In this document: in pieces, positions 17,650-27,815 of the stretch | Position numbering within the stretch: position 1 is the first letter of the stretch | Layout of the letters: each line of letters begins with the position of its first letter | From: an uncultured Pelagibacteraceae bacterium | GTDB taxonomy: Bacteria > Pseudomonadota > Alphaproteobacteria > Pelagibacterales > Pelagibacteraceae | DNA length: 64,000 bases | Assembly (NCBI GenBank): GCA_902524235.1 | Contig: CABZCF010000002.1 | Location: 1 to 64,000, forward strand | Reading direction: 5' to 3' | Program-made: the position numbers and the translations under genes | The notes under the pieces: generated by a model | Seen by the model: only the letters and a program-made list of their open reading frames with translations | Told to the model about the DNA's origin: nothing | The model's database searches: none

Positions 17650-19037
17650 TTTTTATCCAATCTTTTAATTACTTCATCTTTTCCAAGGGAAGTTAATATG
17701 TCGTAAATACCTGGTCCAAATTTTGATCCTGTTAGCATTATTCTTAAAGGCTGTCCAACTCCTTTGAAATTTGTGTTATTTAATTTAATTAAATTTTGTA
17801 AGAGTGGCTCTAATTTATCTCTACTAAAAATATCTAACTTTGAAATTTCTTTTAAAAAATCTGAAATAATTTTTTTAGCATTTTCATCAATAAGTTTTAA
17901 ATCTTCTTGGTTAAAATTAACTACATCATTAATGATATATTTCGAATTATTGTAAATATCCTCTAATGTTTTTGCCTTATTCTTTAGGAAGGTGAGAGAA
18001 GATTTAATCTTTTCCATTTTTTCGTTTGGTATTTTTTCTTTATAAATTTCACAATAATTACTTAACTGATCATAAAGGTCATTTTCATCTATACTTTTAA
18101 TATAATGCTCATTCATTGATAAAATCCTACTCATATCTAATTTTGAGGGTGATTTACCAATACCCTCTAAATTAAAGCATTTAATACTTTCTTCTTTTGT
18201 AAAAATTTCTTTATCCTTATAAGACCATCCAAGTCTTAAAAGGTAATTTCTTAAAGCTTGAGGCATTATTCCTATTTTTGAATAATCATCTAATGTTGAT
18301 GCTTTGTCTCTTTTGGATAATTTTTTTCCTTCTGTTGTATGTATTAAAGGTATATGCGCAAAAGAAGGTAATTCCCAATTCATAGCTATGTAAATTTGCA
18401 TTTGTTTAAAAGTATTTATTTTATGATCATCTCCTCTTATTATATGTGTTACATTCATTTGATGATCATCAACGCATGCTGATAAATTATAAGTCGGTGA
18501 ACCGTCATTTCTCAATATAATAAAATCCTCAATTGTACTATTTTCTATCTCAACATCTCCTTGAACTAAATCTTTTAAAATACTATTTCCCTTGATTTTA
18601 CTTTTAAATCTAATAACTGGATTTATATCTTTAGGTGCCTCTGTTTCTGGTTTATCTCTCCATTTTCTATCATATAAATATGGAATTTTTTTTTGTTTTG
18701 CTCTAAGTTTTTGTTCTTCAATTTCCTCTGTAGAGCAATAACATTTGTATGCAAAACCTTTTTCTAACAATATGTTTGCAACTTTTATATGATCTTCTAT
18801 TTTCTTTGATTGGATATATTCATCTCCATCATTTTCCACACCAATCCACTTAAGAGATTCTGTTATTTGTTCTTTGTACTTATCTTTTGATCTTTCTTTA
18901 TCTGTATCTTCAATTCTTAAATAAAAAGATCCATTATTATTTTTTGCAAATAACCAATTAAATAATGCAGTCCTTATTCCGCCTATATGTAACGGACCTG
19001 TTGGGGAAGGAGCAAATCTAGTTGCTACTTTTGACAT
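17646..19037 (-). CDS. gltX: Glutamate--tRNA ligase
   Basis: This is a class I synthetase of 463 residues. The HIGH-type motif is HIGG (17-20, in FAPSPTGPLHIGGIRTALFNW), and the KMSKS-type motif is KLSKR (239-243), both normal for bacterial GluRS. Whether it is discriminating or also charges tRNA-Gln cannot be read from sequence alone. It is the last gene of the minus-strand run and overlaps the autotransporter's 3' end by four bases. lexA is 19 bases upstream. Confidence 0.95.
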   Translation of the reverse strand: MSKVATRFAPSPTGPLHIGGIRTALFNWLFAKNNNGSFYLRIEDTDKERSKDKYKEQITESLKWIGVENDGDEYIQSKKIEDHIKVANILLEKGFAYKCYCSTEEIEEQKLRAKQKKIPYLYDRKWRDKPETEAPKDINPVIRFKSKIKGNSILKDLVQGDVEIENSTIEDFIILRNDGSPTYNLSACVDDHQMNVTHIIRGDDHKINTFKQMQIYIAMNWELPSFAHIPLIHTTEGKKLSKRDKASTLDDYSKIGIMPQALRNYLLRLGWSYKDKEIFTKEESIKCFNLEGIGKSPSKLDMSRILSMNEHYIKSIDENDLYDQLSNYCEIYKEKIPNEKMEKIKSSLTFLKNKAKTLEDIYNNSKYIINDVVNFNQEDLKLIDENAKKIISDFLKEISKLDIFSRDKLEPLLQNLIKLNNTNFKGVGQPLRIMLTGSKFGPGIYDILTSLGKDEVIKRLDKN

Positions 19038-19056
19038 CTTAAACGTTTAAACTATT

Positions 19057-19734
19057 TTAGTGAAAGTTTCTATATAAAGATACAACAACACCTTGTACTT
19101 TAACTCTATCAGGACCAAATATTTTGGTCTCATAATTCCTATTAGCACTTTCTAGTGCTATTGTTTTACCTTTTCTTCTTATTCTCTTAAGCATTGCTTC
19201 GTGATCATCAATTAATGCAACAACAATTTTACCGTTTTCTGCTGTGTCTGTTTTTTTAATAATTACTGTATCACCGTCATTTATTCCTGCCTCTATCATT
19301 GAGTCACCACTTACTTTTAATCCAAAAAATTCACCTTTTTTTTCAATATTATCTGGTAAAGGGATCCTAGTAACTTCATTTTGAATAGCTTCTATTGGTG
19401 TCCCGGCCGCTATATCTCCAAGAACAGGTACTTCATCTTCATTGAATTTATTACTTTCGTCTAAACCGCCTTTAATTACACTTGGTGAAAAATTATTATA
19501 AATATCGTTAGCTGATGCAGTTTCAGGTAGTTTTATTACCTCTAGAGCCCTAGCTTTATGTGCTAATCTTTTTATGAATCCTCTCTCTTCTAATGCGCTA
19601 ATCAATCTATGTATTCCTGATTTAGATTTTAAATTTAGAGAATCTTTCATTTCTTCGTAAGATGGAGAAACACCAGAACTTCTCAGTTTTTTATTAATAA
19701 ATAATAATAAATTTTTTTGTTTTTTTGTTAGCAT
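19057..19734 (-). CDS. lexA: LexA repressor
   Basis: LexA is the SOS repressor that cleaves itself when RecA is active. The winged helix occupies residues 1-65. The cleavage site is A110-G111 (GDIAAGTP), and the Ser-Lys dyad is S145 ([10 protein letters not shown]) with K183 (AMLKRIRR). At 225 residues it has the alphaproteobacterial length. A direct-repeat LexA box lies 25-39 bases upstream of its start, implying autoregulation. The gene is downstream of trpC in the minus-strand run. Confidence 0.95.
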   Translation of the reverse strand: MLTKKQKNLLLFINKKLRSSGVSPSYEEMKDSLNLKSKSGIHRLISALEERGFIKRLAHKARALEVIKLPETASANDIYNNFSPSVIKGGLDESNKFNEDEVPVLGDIAAGTPIEAIQNEVTRIPLPDNIEKKGEFFGLKVSGDSMIEAGINDGDTVIIKKTDTAENGKIVVALIDDHEAMLKRIRRKGKTIALESANRNYETKIFGPDRVKVQGVVVSLYRNFH

Positions 19735-19758
19735 AAGAACAAATATCGTACAAATATT

Positions 19759-19773
19759 GTTCTACAAAAGTTC
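19759..19773 (-). promoter_or_regulatory. LexA box, alphaproteobacterial type (autoregulation of lexA)
   Basis: GTTCTACAAAAGTTC matches the alphaproteobacterial SOS operator GTTC-N7-GTTC exactly. It lies in the 89-base gap between trpC and lexA, just upstream of the lexA start codon. A nearby direct repeat of ACAAATAT (19739-19746 and 19750-19757) might extend the regulatory region. The match and position together make autoregulation likely. Confidence 0.8.
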
Positions 19774-19823
19774 TCATATTTAAACAATAGTTAAAAAAAT
19801 CAATGAAATTAAGCTTAATTCAA

Positions 19824-20615
19824 TTATATAACTGAAAAAATGGAATTATCGTTCAAATTTTTTAGAAGTGATTCACCAATTAAAAAAGTTTTAATTGAGG
19901 TTTTATCAGCCAGTTTTAATAATTCTTCTTTGGATTTTATTCCACTTTCAGATACCAGTGGTCCCGAATGTTTAACTAATACTTCATAAATATCATAAGT
20001 CGTATTTATGTCTGTCTTAAGTGTTCTAAGGTTTCTGTTATTTATACCAATTAATGCACTCTTAAATTGTAAAGCTCTTTTTGCTTCTTCAATAGTATGA
20101 ACCTCAACAATAACAGACATATTTAATTTTAAAGCTTCTTCGTATAAATCATTAGCAAGTTTATCTGTTACCCCAGCAAGTATAATCAGGATTGCATCTG
20201 CACCATAACTCTTAGCTAATGGTACCTGAAATTTATCAACAAAAAAATCTTTACATAGAATTGGTAAATTAGTTTTTTGTTTTATTTTACTCAAATGAAT
20301 TAAGTTACCGTGAAAAAAGTCTTCCTCAGTCAATATTGACAAGCAAGTTGCTTTATTATTTTCATATATTTTAGCAATTTTAATAGGATCATAATCTTTT
20401 ATAATTATCCCTGCCGATGGACTTCCTTTTTTAATTTCTGCAATAATTGAAAACTTATTATTTTTAAGATTAATCTCAATTTTTTGCTTAAAATTAATGA
20501 AATTATTAATTTTATTTTTATTTTCTTCTAAATAATTTAAGTCAATTGTTTTTTTGAGATTTAATATTTTTTCCTCTTTTTTTCTAATTATTTTGTCAAG
20601 CAAGTTGTTAGTCAT
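19824..20615 (-). CDS. trpC: Indole-3-glycerol phosphate synthase
   Basis: This monofunctional TrpC of 263 residues cyclises CdRP to indole-3-glycerol phosphate in tryptophan synthesis. The TIM barrel shows FSIIAEIKKGSPSAGII, LPILCKDFFVDKFQV, LIGINNRNLRTLKTD and VSESGIKSKEEL, all at family positions. It overlaps trpD by 8 bases. No separate trpF or trpBA is present in the window. Confidence 0.96.
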   Translation of the reverse strand: MTNNLLDKIIRKKEEKILNLKKTIDLNYLEENKNKINNFINFKQKIEINLKNNKFSIIAEIKKGSPSAGIIIKDYDPIKIAKIYENNKATCLSILTEEDFFHGNLIHLSKIKQKTNLPILCKDFFVDKFQVPLAKSYGADAILIILAGVTDKLANDLYEEALKLNMSVIVEVHTIEEAKRALQFKSALIGINNRNLRTLKTDINTTYDIYEVLVKHSGPLVSESGIKSKEELLKLADKTSIKTFLIGESLLKNLNDNSIFSVI

Positions 20616-21600
20616 TTCTTAACTTTTCTAAATGTTTAATCGTGTTTCCTGATAAAATTTGTTTTCTAGCTTTATCATATGCAATTTTAAAATTATCAAA
20701 TGTTTCATTTACAATTAATCCCGCAGCCGCATTCAGGCATACAGCTTTAGAAAAATCATTATCCTCTCCTTTGAATATATTAATTATTTTATTTGCATTG
20801 AATTTTGAGTCACCACCTATTATATTATCTAATTTTCCAGCATTCACGTTAAATTCATTTGGATTAATTATAATTTCAGATATTTTTTTATCTTTTAATT
20901 GTATGATGTTTGTTTTGGCATAAGGTGAGATTTCATCTAAACCATCTTCACTACAAACAATCCATGCAAACTTTATATTCAAATTCTTTAATGCCTCAGC
21001 AAATAATCCTAATAATTTTTTATTAAAAACACCCACAACTTGTCTTCTTACTAATGCCGGACTACTTAAAGGACCAATCATGTTAAAAATAGTTCTTTTA
21101 CCAATTTTTTTTCTAGTAGGACCTACATATTTCATTGCGCTATGATAATTTGGAGCAAACATAAAACCAAAATTATATTTAATTATTTGGTCTTTAATTT
21201 GTGCTGGTTCTAAATTAATATTTATATTTAATTCATCCAAAACATCTCCAGATCCACATTTTGATGAAACTGCCTTATTTCCATGTTTTGCAACCCTCAC
21301 GCCCATACTAGCTAATAACAAAGCTGATGCTGTAGATATATTTAATGTATTCATACCGTCTCCACCAGTTCCGCATGTATCAATACAATTATTTATCTCA
21401 ACTCTTTTGGACTTTTCTCTTAAAATATAAACTCCACCAGCTATTTCTTCAGATGTTTCTCCTTTGTCAGAAAGTAATGTTAAAAAATCAAATATTTCTT
21501 GATCTTGAGCTTTACCACTCATTAAAATTTCAAAAGCACTTTTACTTTCATCAAAGGATAAGTTTTCTTTATTTCTAATTTTTTCTATGATTTGCCTCAT
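20608..21600 (-). CDS. trpD: Anthranilate phosphoribosyltransferase
   Basis: The 330-residue protein transfers phosphoribosyl from PRPP to anthranilate. The glycine-rich PRPP-binding CGTGGDGMNTLNIST, KHGNKAVSSKCGSGDVL and the FMFAPNYHSAMK block identify it. It overlaps trpC by 8 bases and trpG by one, in the order trpE-trpG-trpD-trpC. Confidence 0.97.
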   Translation of the reverse strand: MRQIIEKIRNKENLSFDESKSAFEILMSGKAQDQEIFDFLTLLSDKGETSEEIAGGVYILREKSKRVEINNCIDTCGTGGDGMNTLNISTASALLLASMGVRVAKHGNKAVSSKCGSGDVLDELNININLEPAQIKDQIIKYNFGFMFAPNYHSAMKYVGPTRKKIGKRTIFNMIGPLSSPALVRRQVVGVFNKKLLGLFAEALKNLNIKFAWIVCSEDGLDEISPYAKTNIIQLKDKKISEIIINPNEFNVNAGKLDNIIGGDSKFNANKIINIFKGEDNDFSKAVCLNAAAGLIVNETFDNFKIAYDKARKQILSGNTIKHLEKLRND

Positions 21601-22169
21601 TACTTATAATTTATAAAATTTTTTAAAATTTTCATACCAATCTTAGTCTTAATACTTTCCGGATGAAATTGTACACCGTGTATGTTGTAAATTCTATGTT
21701 GAACAGCCATAATTAGACCATCCTTAGTTTCAGCGGTAATAATAAGATCTTTAGAAAAATTTTTCTTGTCTATGACCAAGCTATGGTATCTGGTGGCTTC
21801 AAATTTTATTGGAAGGTTTTTTAATATTCCTATTTTTTTAGAAACTATAGTACTAATCTTTCCATGCATCAATTTATTAGCTTGTATAATTTTTGAACCA
21901 AAAACTTGTCCAATAACCTGATGTCCTAGACACACACCTAAGATAGGTATTTTTTTATAAAGTTTTTTAACTATAACTAAACAATTTCCAGATTGATTAG
22001 GATTTCCAGGACCTGGAGATATAACTATTCTGTCATACTTTTTTTTTAAAACGTCTTTATAATTAATTTTGTCATTTCTAAAAACTTCAACTTTTACTTT
22101 CAATTCAGATAAATAGTGAAACAAATTAAACGTAAAACTATCATAATTATCAATTAATAAAATTTTCAT
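21600..22169 (-). CDS. trpG: Anthranilate synthase glutamine amidotransferase component
   Basis: This class I glutamine amidotransferase of 189 residues supplies ammonia to TrpE. The nucleophile Cys is in PILGVCLGHQVIGQ, and the His-Glu pair of the triad is in GVQFHPESIKT. The N-terminal LLIDNYDSFTFNL is typical. Homologues also serve p-aminobenzoate synthase (PabA); a shared role with pabB is possible, as no separate copy is seen. Confidence 0.95.
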   Translation of the reverse strand: MKILLIDNYDSFTFNLFHYLSELKVKVEVFRNDKINYKDVLKKKYDRIVISPGPGNPNQSGNCLVIVKKLYKKIPILGVCLGHQVIGQVFGSKIIQANKLMHGKISTIVSKKIGILKNLPIKFEATRYHSLVIDKKNFSKDLIITAETKDGLIMAVQHRIYNIHGVQFHPESIKTKIGMKILKNFINYK

Positions 22170-23624
22170 TTAATTTAGTGCATTTAACAAAGCTTTAGCT
22201 TTATTAATAGTTTCAAAATATTCATTTATGGGTTTGCTATCAGCAACTATTCCTGCACCAGCTTGAACATAAAATTTATTTTTTTTTGTTATTGCAGTTC
22301 TTAAAGCTATACATGTATCAAAGTTTCCATTTGCAGAAAAATAACCTATTCCACCAGAATAAACTTTTCTTTGGGTCTTTTCTAGCTTATCAATAATTTC
22401 CATTGCTCGTATTTTTGGTGCACCTGATACAGTGCCTGCTGGGAATCCCGACATTAGTGTTTCAAATCTTGTAAATTTGTCATTAAAATGTCCTGTAACG
22501 TTAGAGACAATGTGCATTACATGTGAATACTTTTCAATAATAAATTTCTCTGTTACTTTGACAGTACCTACCTTTGATACTTTACCAGTATCGTTTCTAC
22601 CTAAATCTAAAAGCATTAAATGTTCTGATATTTCCTTTTTATCTCTCAATAGGTCTTCCTTATAAAATAAATCTTGTTTTTTGTTTTTTCCCCTAGGTCT
22701 TGTGCCAGCTATGGGCCTTATAGTAATTTTATCATCTCTAAGTCTAACTAAAATTTCTGGACTAGCTCCTATAATCTGAAAATCTTTAAAATTAAAAAAA
22801 TACATAAACGGTGAAGGGTTTGTTACTCTTAATTTTTTATAAATATCGATAGGCTCTTTTGTTAATTTAGTCTCGAAGCGTTGACTTAAGACTACTTGAA
22901 ATATATCTCCGATTTTAATGTATTTTTTTGCTTTTCTAACATTATCTATAAATTTTTTTTTTGTAACGTTTGATCTAATTAAAATCTTTGATTTTTTGTA
23001 TTGCTTGTTTAGAGTTATGTTATGGTTTGAAAGAAAAATATTATACTCTAATGTAGTCAAAATTTCTCTATACATCAGATTATAATTTTTTATTTTTTCA
23101 TCTGAATAACAATTATAAATATAATAAATTTTTTTTTTTAAATTATCATGAATTATCAATTCTTTCGGCCTAATTATTCTCAAGTCTGGCAGTTTAATAT
23201 CATCTTTACAACTATTGGGTATATCTTCTATGTATCTTATAGCGTCATATGAGAAATATCCTGCAATTATAGCACATACATCCGGTAATTCTTTTGGGAT
23301 GGGAAATCTAAATTTTTCTATTATTTTTTCTATATTTTCTTTTGGCTTACCTTTTAAAACTTTTTTTTTATTTCCATTAAAAATATAACATTTCTTATTG
23401 TTAAATTCCCAAATTTTATCAGGATTTTTTCCAAAAATTGTATATCTACCTTTGATTTTTCCTTTTTCAACAGACTCAAAAATAAAACTATTTTTTTCAT
23501 TTAAAAAATTATTAATCAAATTTGAAATTTCAGTTTTACCATTAGTTTTAAAACTCAAATATAAAGTCTGATTTGATTTTAATTTATGTTTTTTAATAAA
23601 ATCTTTTAAATCAATATTTAACAT
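22170..23624 (-). CDS. trpE: Anthranilate synthase component I
   Basis: TrpE converts chorismate to anthranilate. The 484-residue chorismate-binding protein shows FQVVLSQRFET, GASPEILVRL, RPIAGTRPRG, LLDLGRNDTGKVS, and GFPAGTVSGAPKIRAMEII in the C-terminal catalytic half. It lies directly upstream of trpG (adjacent, no gap) and one base after ppiD. No leader peptide or attenuator is visible ahead of it, because ppiD abuts it. Confidence 0.96.
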   Translation of the reverse strand: MLNIDLKDFIKKHKLKSNQTLYLSFKTNGKTEISNLINNFLNEKNSFIFESVEKGKIKGRYTIFGKNPDKIWEFNNKKCYIFNGNKKKVLKGKPKENIEKIIEKFRFPIPKELPDVCAIIAGYFSYDAIRYIEDIPNSCKDDIKLPDLRIIRPKELIIHDNLKKKIYYIYNCYSDEKIKNYNLMYREILTTLEYNIFLSNHNITLNKQYKKSKILIRSNVTKKKFIDNVRKAKKYIKIGDIFQVVLSQRFETKLTKEPIDIYKKLRVTNPSPFMYFFNFKDFQIIGASPEILVRLRDDKITIRPIAGTRPRGKNKKQDLFYKEDLLRDKKEISEHLMLLDLGRNDTGKVSKVGTVKVTEKFIIEKYSHVMHIVSNVTGHFNDKFTRFETLMSGFPAGTVSGAPKIRAMEIIDKLEKTQRKVYSGGIGYFSANGNFDTCIALRTAITKKNKFYVQAGAGIVADSKPINEYFETINKAKALLNALN

Positions 23625-25045
23625 TATTTGAAATAATTTTTTAATCTTTCCAATGTATTTTGATTTATTTTAACTTTATATTTTGTATTTAAAAGATCAT
23701 CATATGAATTTGAAATATTATTTTTTAATCTAAAATTTGATCTTGAAATATATATTTTACCTTCTTCTGAACTATTACTAAAATTTTTATAATTGAAATT
23801 AACAACTTTAGTCAGGTATACGTTTTTTTCATTATCTACAATCAGTAAAAAATCGTCTTTAGGTATCGTATAAAGTAAACTTAAGGAATCTACATTAAAA
23901 AAAGAATTATCGTTTTTAGATTTGATAGTGAGTTTTTCTATTAAATTTTCTTTACTTCCAATTTCTAAGAATTCTTCATCTTTAAATTCATTGTTTTCAA
24001 TCTTTTTTAACAATTCTTTATTATAATTAAATTTTTCATTAGAACTTATTTTATCTACAAGTTCCTTATTAAAAAATTTATCATCCATTGAAGGAAGTTT
24101 TTTTACAATTTTTTTTATTTCATAAATTAAAAAAAAGTTTTCTTTATCTAAAATATCTATCTTCATTCCGTTTCTGTTAGAATAAATTTCCTTTAAAATT
24201 TTGTCCTCTTCGCTTTGCAAATAAAAATTATTTTTTTCAATCAATTGGATGTTATATTTACTTGATATATTTGTAAGATTTAAACCCGCTGATATATCGT
24301 TCTCAATATCATCAATAGTTTTAAAAAATTCAGAACTAAAATCGTTTGAATTAACTAATTGTTCAGGTTCAATTTTTGCGTAAGTTATATCAATGTAATC
24401 TTTTTCGAGATCATCTTTATTTTCTAAAATAAATTTATCTAATTCAGAATTAGTAAAATTCTTCTTATATATTTTTTCAAGATTAATATAATTTACCTCA
24501 ATTTCTTTTGTATCTTCTGTATAAAAATTCTTAGTTAGAAATTTTGGGCTTTTTATTCCCCCGCTAACGTATTGAAAAAGATTATTTTGTAAGTTCGCAT
24601 CTTTTAATTTTTGCTCATAAGAAATAGCTGAAACATTATTTTCCAGTAAAAACTTTTCGTATTTTATTCTTGAAAATTTTCCATTTTCATCAATGAATTT
24701 TTTATCTGTAGTTATATTTTTAAATAAAAATTCGTCTGATGCAGTTAGTCCTAATTCGTTAATTTCTAGTTTTAGCAATGTTGTAGATATAATTTGACTT
24801 AAAATTTCTTGTAAAATGTTTTTATCTAGGTTTTCTTTTAAAATTTCAGGTGTAAGCCTTGTTTCATTTATATATTCAATAAAATCTTGAGTTGATATAT
24901 TTTCATTATTAATTTTTGCTACACTATTTGTATTTCCACCACTAAACACATTACCCATGCCCCAAAAAACAAACGGAATGATTATTATTGCTATCAATAA
25001 TCCAGCAAATTTGCTTTTAGAAAAATTTCTCAGTTTACCTAGCAT
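23624..25045 (-). CDS. ppiD: PpiD/SurA_N-type periplasmic folding factor
   Basis: A short cytoplasmic start, a single membrane anchor (about residues 12-32, LLIAIIIIPFVFWGMGNVF) and the SurA_N-like helical domain (VAKINNENISTQDFIEYINE) are the PpiD plan. At 473 residues it is shorter than E. coli PpiD (623), and I see no well-conserved parvulin active-site block, so it may be a chaperone without isomerase activity. Its placement ahead of trpE and divergent from tpiA follows alphaproteobacterial gene order. Confidence 0.8.
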   Translation of the reverse strand: MLGKLRNFSKSKFAGLLIAIIIIPFVFWGMGNVFSGGNTNSVAKINNENISTQDFIEYINETRLTPEILKENLDKNILQEILSQIISTTLLKLEINELGLTASDEFLFKNITTDKKFIDENGKFSRIKYEKFLLENNVSAISYEQKLKDANLQNNLFQYVSGGIKSPKFLTKNFYTEDTKEIEVNYINLEKIYKKNFTNSELDKFILENKDDLEKDYIDITYAKIEPEQLVNSNDFSSEFFKTIDDIENDISAGLNLTNISSKYNIQLIEKNNFYLQSEEDKILKEIYSNRNGMKIDILDKENFFLIYEIKKIVKKLPSMDDKFFNKELVDKISSNEKFNYNKELLKKIENNEFKDEEFLEIGSKENLIEKLTIKSKNDNSFFNVDSLSLLYTIPKDDFLLIVDNEKNVYLTKVVNFNYKNFSNSSEEGKIYISRSNFRLKNNISNSYDDLLNTKYKVKINQNTLERLKNYFK

Positions 25046-25101
25046 AATAAAATGTTAAATGTTGATTATAAGGAACAAATCTATAAATTAAAAATAGATT
25101 A

Positions 25102-25854
25102 ATGACAAACAATAATATTTATTTTGTTGCAAATTGGAAAATGTACGGAAATTTAACGTCATTAAACGCTTTAAATAAAGTAATAAATATATCTAGATCC
25201 AAGTTTTTCAAAAAAGCAAAATTTATCTATTGTCCACCTTTCACACTTCTTGATCAATTTCTCAAAAAAACAATAAACACAAAGATTGAGGTAGGTGCTC
25301 AAGATTGTCATTTTGTAAATGGCAGTGGTCCGTATACTGGCATGATAAGTGCAAATCAAATCAAAAAATTAGGAACCAAATACATAATATTAGGTCACTC
25401 AGAAAAAAGATCAGATGGGGATACAAATCAAATAATTAATAAAAAAATACTAATTTCAATTAAAGAAAAACTTAAAGTTATTTTATGTGTTGGAGAAACA
25501 TTAAAAGATAAAAAAAATAAAAAAGAAATCAATGTGCTTAAAACCCAATTAAATTCTTGCTTAAAAAATTTAAAACAAAAAAAAAATATAATAATAGCGT
25601 ATGAACCAGTTTGGTCTATAGGTACAGGTCGTGTTCCAACTAATGCAGATATTTATAAAAATGTAAAATTCATTAAAAATTTTATAAAGAAAAAATTTAA
25701 AAATAAAAATATAGTTGTTTTATATGGAGGTTCGGTTAATCAAAAAAACATAGGAATTTTAAAAAAAATTAATAATATTGATGGTTTTTTAATAGGTGGT
25801 GCATCACAAAATTATGATAAATTTATTGATATAGTAAAAAAAACAATTATTTAG
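25102..25854 (+). CDS. tpiA: Triosephosphate isomerase
   Basis: This TIM-barrel enzyme interconverts DHAP and glyceraldehyde 3-phosphate. The N-terminal ANWKMYG (substrate Lys), the electrophile histidine in LGHSEKRS, the catalytic glutamate in AYEPVWSIGTG and the phosphate-binding LYGGSVNQKN are visible. It has 250 residues. It is divergent from ppiD across 56 bases, and secG starts 5 bases downstream. Confidence 0.96.
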   Translation: MTNNNIYFVANWKMYGNLTSLNALNKVINISRSKFFKKAKFIYCPPFTLLDQFLKKTINTKIEVGAQDCHFVNGSGPYTGMISANQIKKLGTKYIILGHSEKRSDGDTNQIINKKILISIKEKLKVILCVGETLKDKKNKKEINVLKTQLNSCLKNLKQKKNIIIAYEPVWSIGTGRVPTNADIYKNVKFIKNFIKKKFKNKNIVVLYGGSVNQKNIGILKKINNIDGFLIGGASQNYDKFIDIVKKTII

Positions 25855-25859
25855 ATATA

Positions 25860-26153
25860 ATGGAAAATATTTTATTAGTTATAAACATAATTCTAGCAGC
25901 AATTCTCGTAATATTAGTTCTTCTGCAGAAATCTGAGGGCGGTGCTCTTGGTATCGGAGTTTCCCAAGATAATTTTATGTTTGCTAGATCTGCAGGCAAC
26001 TTTATGACTAAGGCAACTGCAATTGTAGCAACATTATTTATTATTTGCAGTCTTTCACTGACGATTCTTTCTAGGGGTGATGCTCCAGAAAGCAACTCAG
26101 TTCTTGATAAAATTGAGGAAAAACCAGACGATACACCTCAATTACCTGAATAA
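25860..26153 (+). CDS. secG: Preprotein translocase subunit SecG
   Basis: The 97-residue protein has two hydrophobic helices (about 4-23 and 52-72) around the conserved cytoplasmic loop VLLQKSEGGALGIG, followed by a short acidic tail. SecG is the accessory subunit of the SecYEG channel. The tpiA-secG-pyrG order is common in proteobacteria. Confidence 0.93.
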   Translation: MENILLVINIILAAILVILVLLQKSEGGALGIGVSQDNFMFARSAGNFMTKATAIVATLFIICSLSLTILSRGDAPESNSVLDKIEEKPDDTPQLPE

Positions 26154-26198
26154 ATTAATCTTTGTAATTTTTTGAGATTACGTCTATAAGATAATTCC

Positions 26199-27815
26199 AT
26201 GGCGCGATATATATTCGTTACAGGCGGCGTGGTTTCATCTTTAGGTAAAGGTTTATCCTCTGCATCTTTAGCGTTTCTTTTAAAATCACAAGGATTTAAC
26301 GTTAGGTTGAGAAAAATGGATCCTTATTTAAATATCGATCCTGGCACAATGAGTCCATTTCAACATGGAGAAGTTTTTGTAACAGATGATGGAGCCGAGA
26401 CAGACTTAGATTTAGGTCATTACGAGAGATTTACAAATATTTCAGCTAGAAAATCTGATAATGTTACAACGGGAAAAATATATAGTGACATTCTTAAAAA
26501 AGAGAGAAAAGGGGAGTATTTAGGTAAGACGGTTCAGGTAATACCACATGTTACTAATCAAATAAAAGAATTCATAAAAAAAGACATAACCAAAGAGGAC
26601 TTTGTTATTTGCGAAGTAGGAGGAACCGTTGGAGACATTGAAAGCTTACCATTTTTGGAGGCAATTAGACAATTTTCAAATGAAGATGGTTATAAAAAAA
26701 GTTTATTTATTCATCTAACTTTAGTGCCATTTTTAAAATCATCTGATGAAACAAAAACCAAACCAACACAACATTCTGTAAAGGAACTTCGAAGTTTAGG
26801 TATCCAGCCAGATATAATTATTTGTAGATCAGAAAAGCCTATACCTTTAGATCAAAGAAAAAAAATATCTCTTTTTTGTAATGTAAGATATAACAATGTT
26901 ATAGAGACGATTGATGTAAAAACAATTTATGAAGCTCCAAAAAGCTTTTACGATGAAAAATTAGATAAACAGGTCCTCAGTTTTTTTAAACTAAAACCAA
27001 AAAGAAAAGTTAATCTCATACCTTGGAATAAAATTACAAAAACAATTTTAAAAAGTAAGAATGAAGTAAATATCGCTTTAATAGGTAAATATGTGAATTT
27101 AAAAGATGCGTATAAGTCTCTTGATGAGGCACTTATTCATGGAGGTATAAAAAATAATGTTAAAGTAAATTTATTACGTTTAGACTCTGAAAAATTGAAA
27201 AGTAGAGAAATAAATCAAAATTTAAAAAAAGTTTCTGGAATACTTATCCCCGGAGGTTTTGGTAAACGTGGAACAGATGGAAAAATTATGTCTATTAGGT
27301 TTGCTAGACAAATGAAAATCCCATTTTTGGGTATATGTTTTGGGATGCAGCTAGCCGTAATTGAATTTGCTAGAAATGTCTTAAAAATTAAAAATGCTGG
27401 TTCTAGTGAACTAGACACGAAATGTGAGCCTGTAGTTGGACTAATGGAAGAATGGGATAAAAATGGCTCAATTATAAAAGGTTCAAATATGGATCTTGGT
27501 GGAACCATGAGATTAGGATCATATAATGCAAAATTAAGACATAATTCTTTAATAAAAAAAATCTACAAAAAATCCTATATATCAGAAAGACATAGGCATC
27601 GTTATGAGGTTAATTTCAATATCAAGGAAAAATTTGAAAAAAAGGGTATGATTTTTTCAGGCTCTTCTCCAGATAATAAGTTAACAGAAATTGTTGAACT
27701 GAAATCTCATCCTTGGTTTATAGGTGTGCAATTTCATCCAGAGTTTAAATCTAGACCTTTATATCCACATCCTTTATTCTCATCTTTCATTAAAGCTGCA
27801 AAAAAAATTAAATGA
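26199..27815 (+). CDS. pyrG: CTP synthase
   Basis: CTP synthase makes CTP from UTP, ATP and glutamine. The N-terminal synthase domain begins [14 protein letters not shown] and has [20 protein letters not shown]. The C-terminal glutamine amidotransferase domain has the nucleophile in [12 protein letters not shown] and the triad end [12 protein letters not shown]. At 538 residues it is complete. It supplies CTP for CdsA, IspD and KDO activation, and it overlaps kdsA by four bases. Confidence 0.97.
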   Translation: MARYIFVTGGVVSSLGKGLSSASLAFLLKSQGFNVRLRKMDPYLNIDPGTMSPFQHGEVFVTDDGAETDLDLGHYERFTNISARKSDNVTTGKIYSDILKKERKGEYLGKTVQVIPHVTNQIKEFIKKDITKEDFVICEVGGTVGDIESLPFLEAIRQFSNEDGYKKSLFIHLTLVPFLKSSDETKTKPTQHSVKELRSLGIQPDIIICRSEKPIPLDQRKKISLFCNVRYNNVIETIDVKTIYEAPKSFYDEKLDKQVLSFFKLKPKRKVNLIPWNKITKTILKSKNEVNIALIGKYVNLKDAYKSLDEALIHGGIKNNVKVNLLRLDSEKLKSREINQNLKKVSGILIPGGFGKRGTDGKIMSIRFARQMKIPFLGICFGMQLAVIEFARNVLKIKNAGSSELDTKCEPVVGLMEEWDKNGSIIKGSNMDLGGTMRLGSYNAKLRHNSLIKKIYKKSYISERHRHRYEVNFNIKEKFEKKGMIFSGSSPDNKLTEIVELKSHPWFIGVQFHPEFKSRPLYPHPLFSSFIKAAKKIK

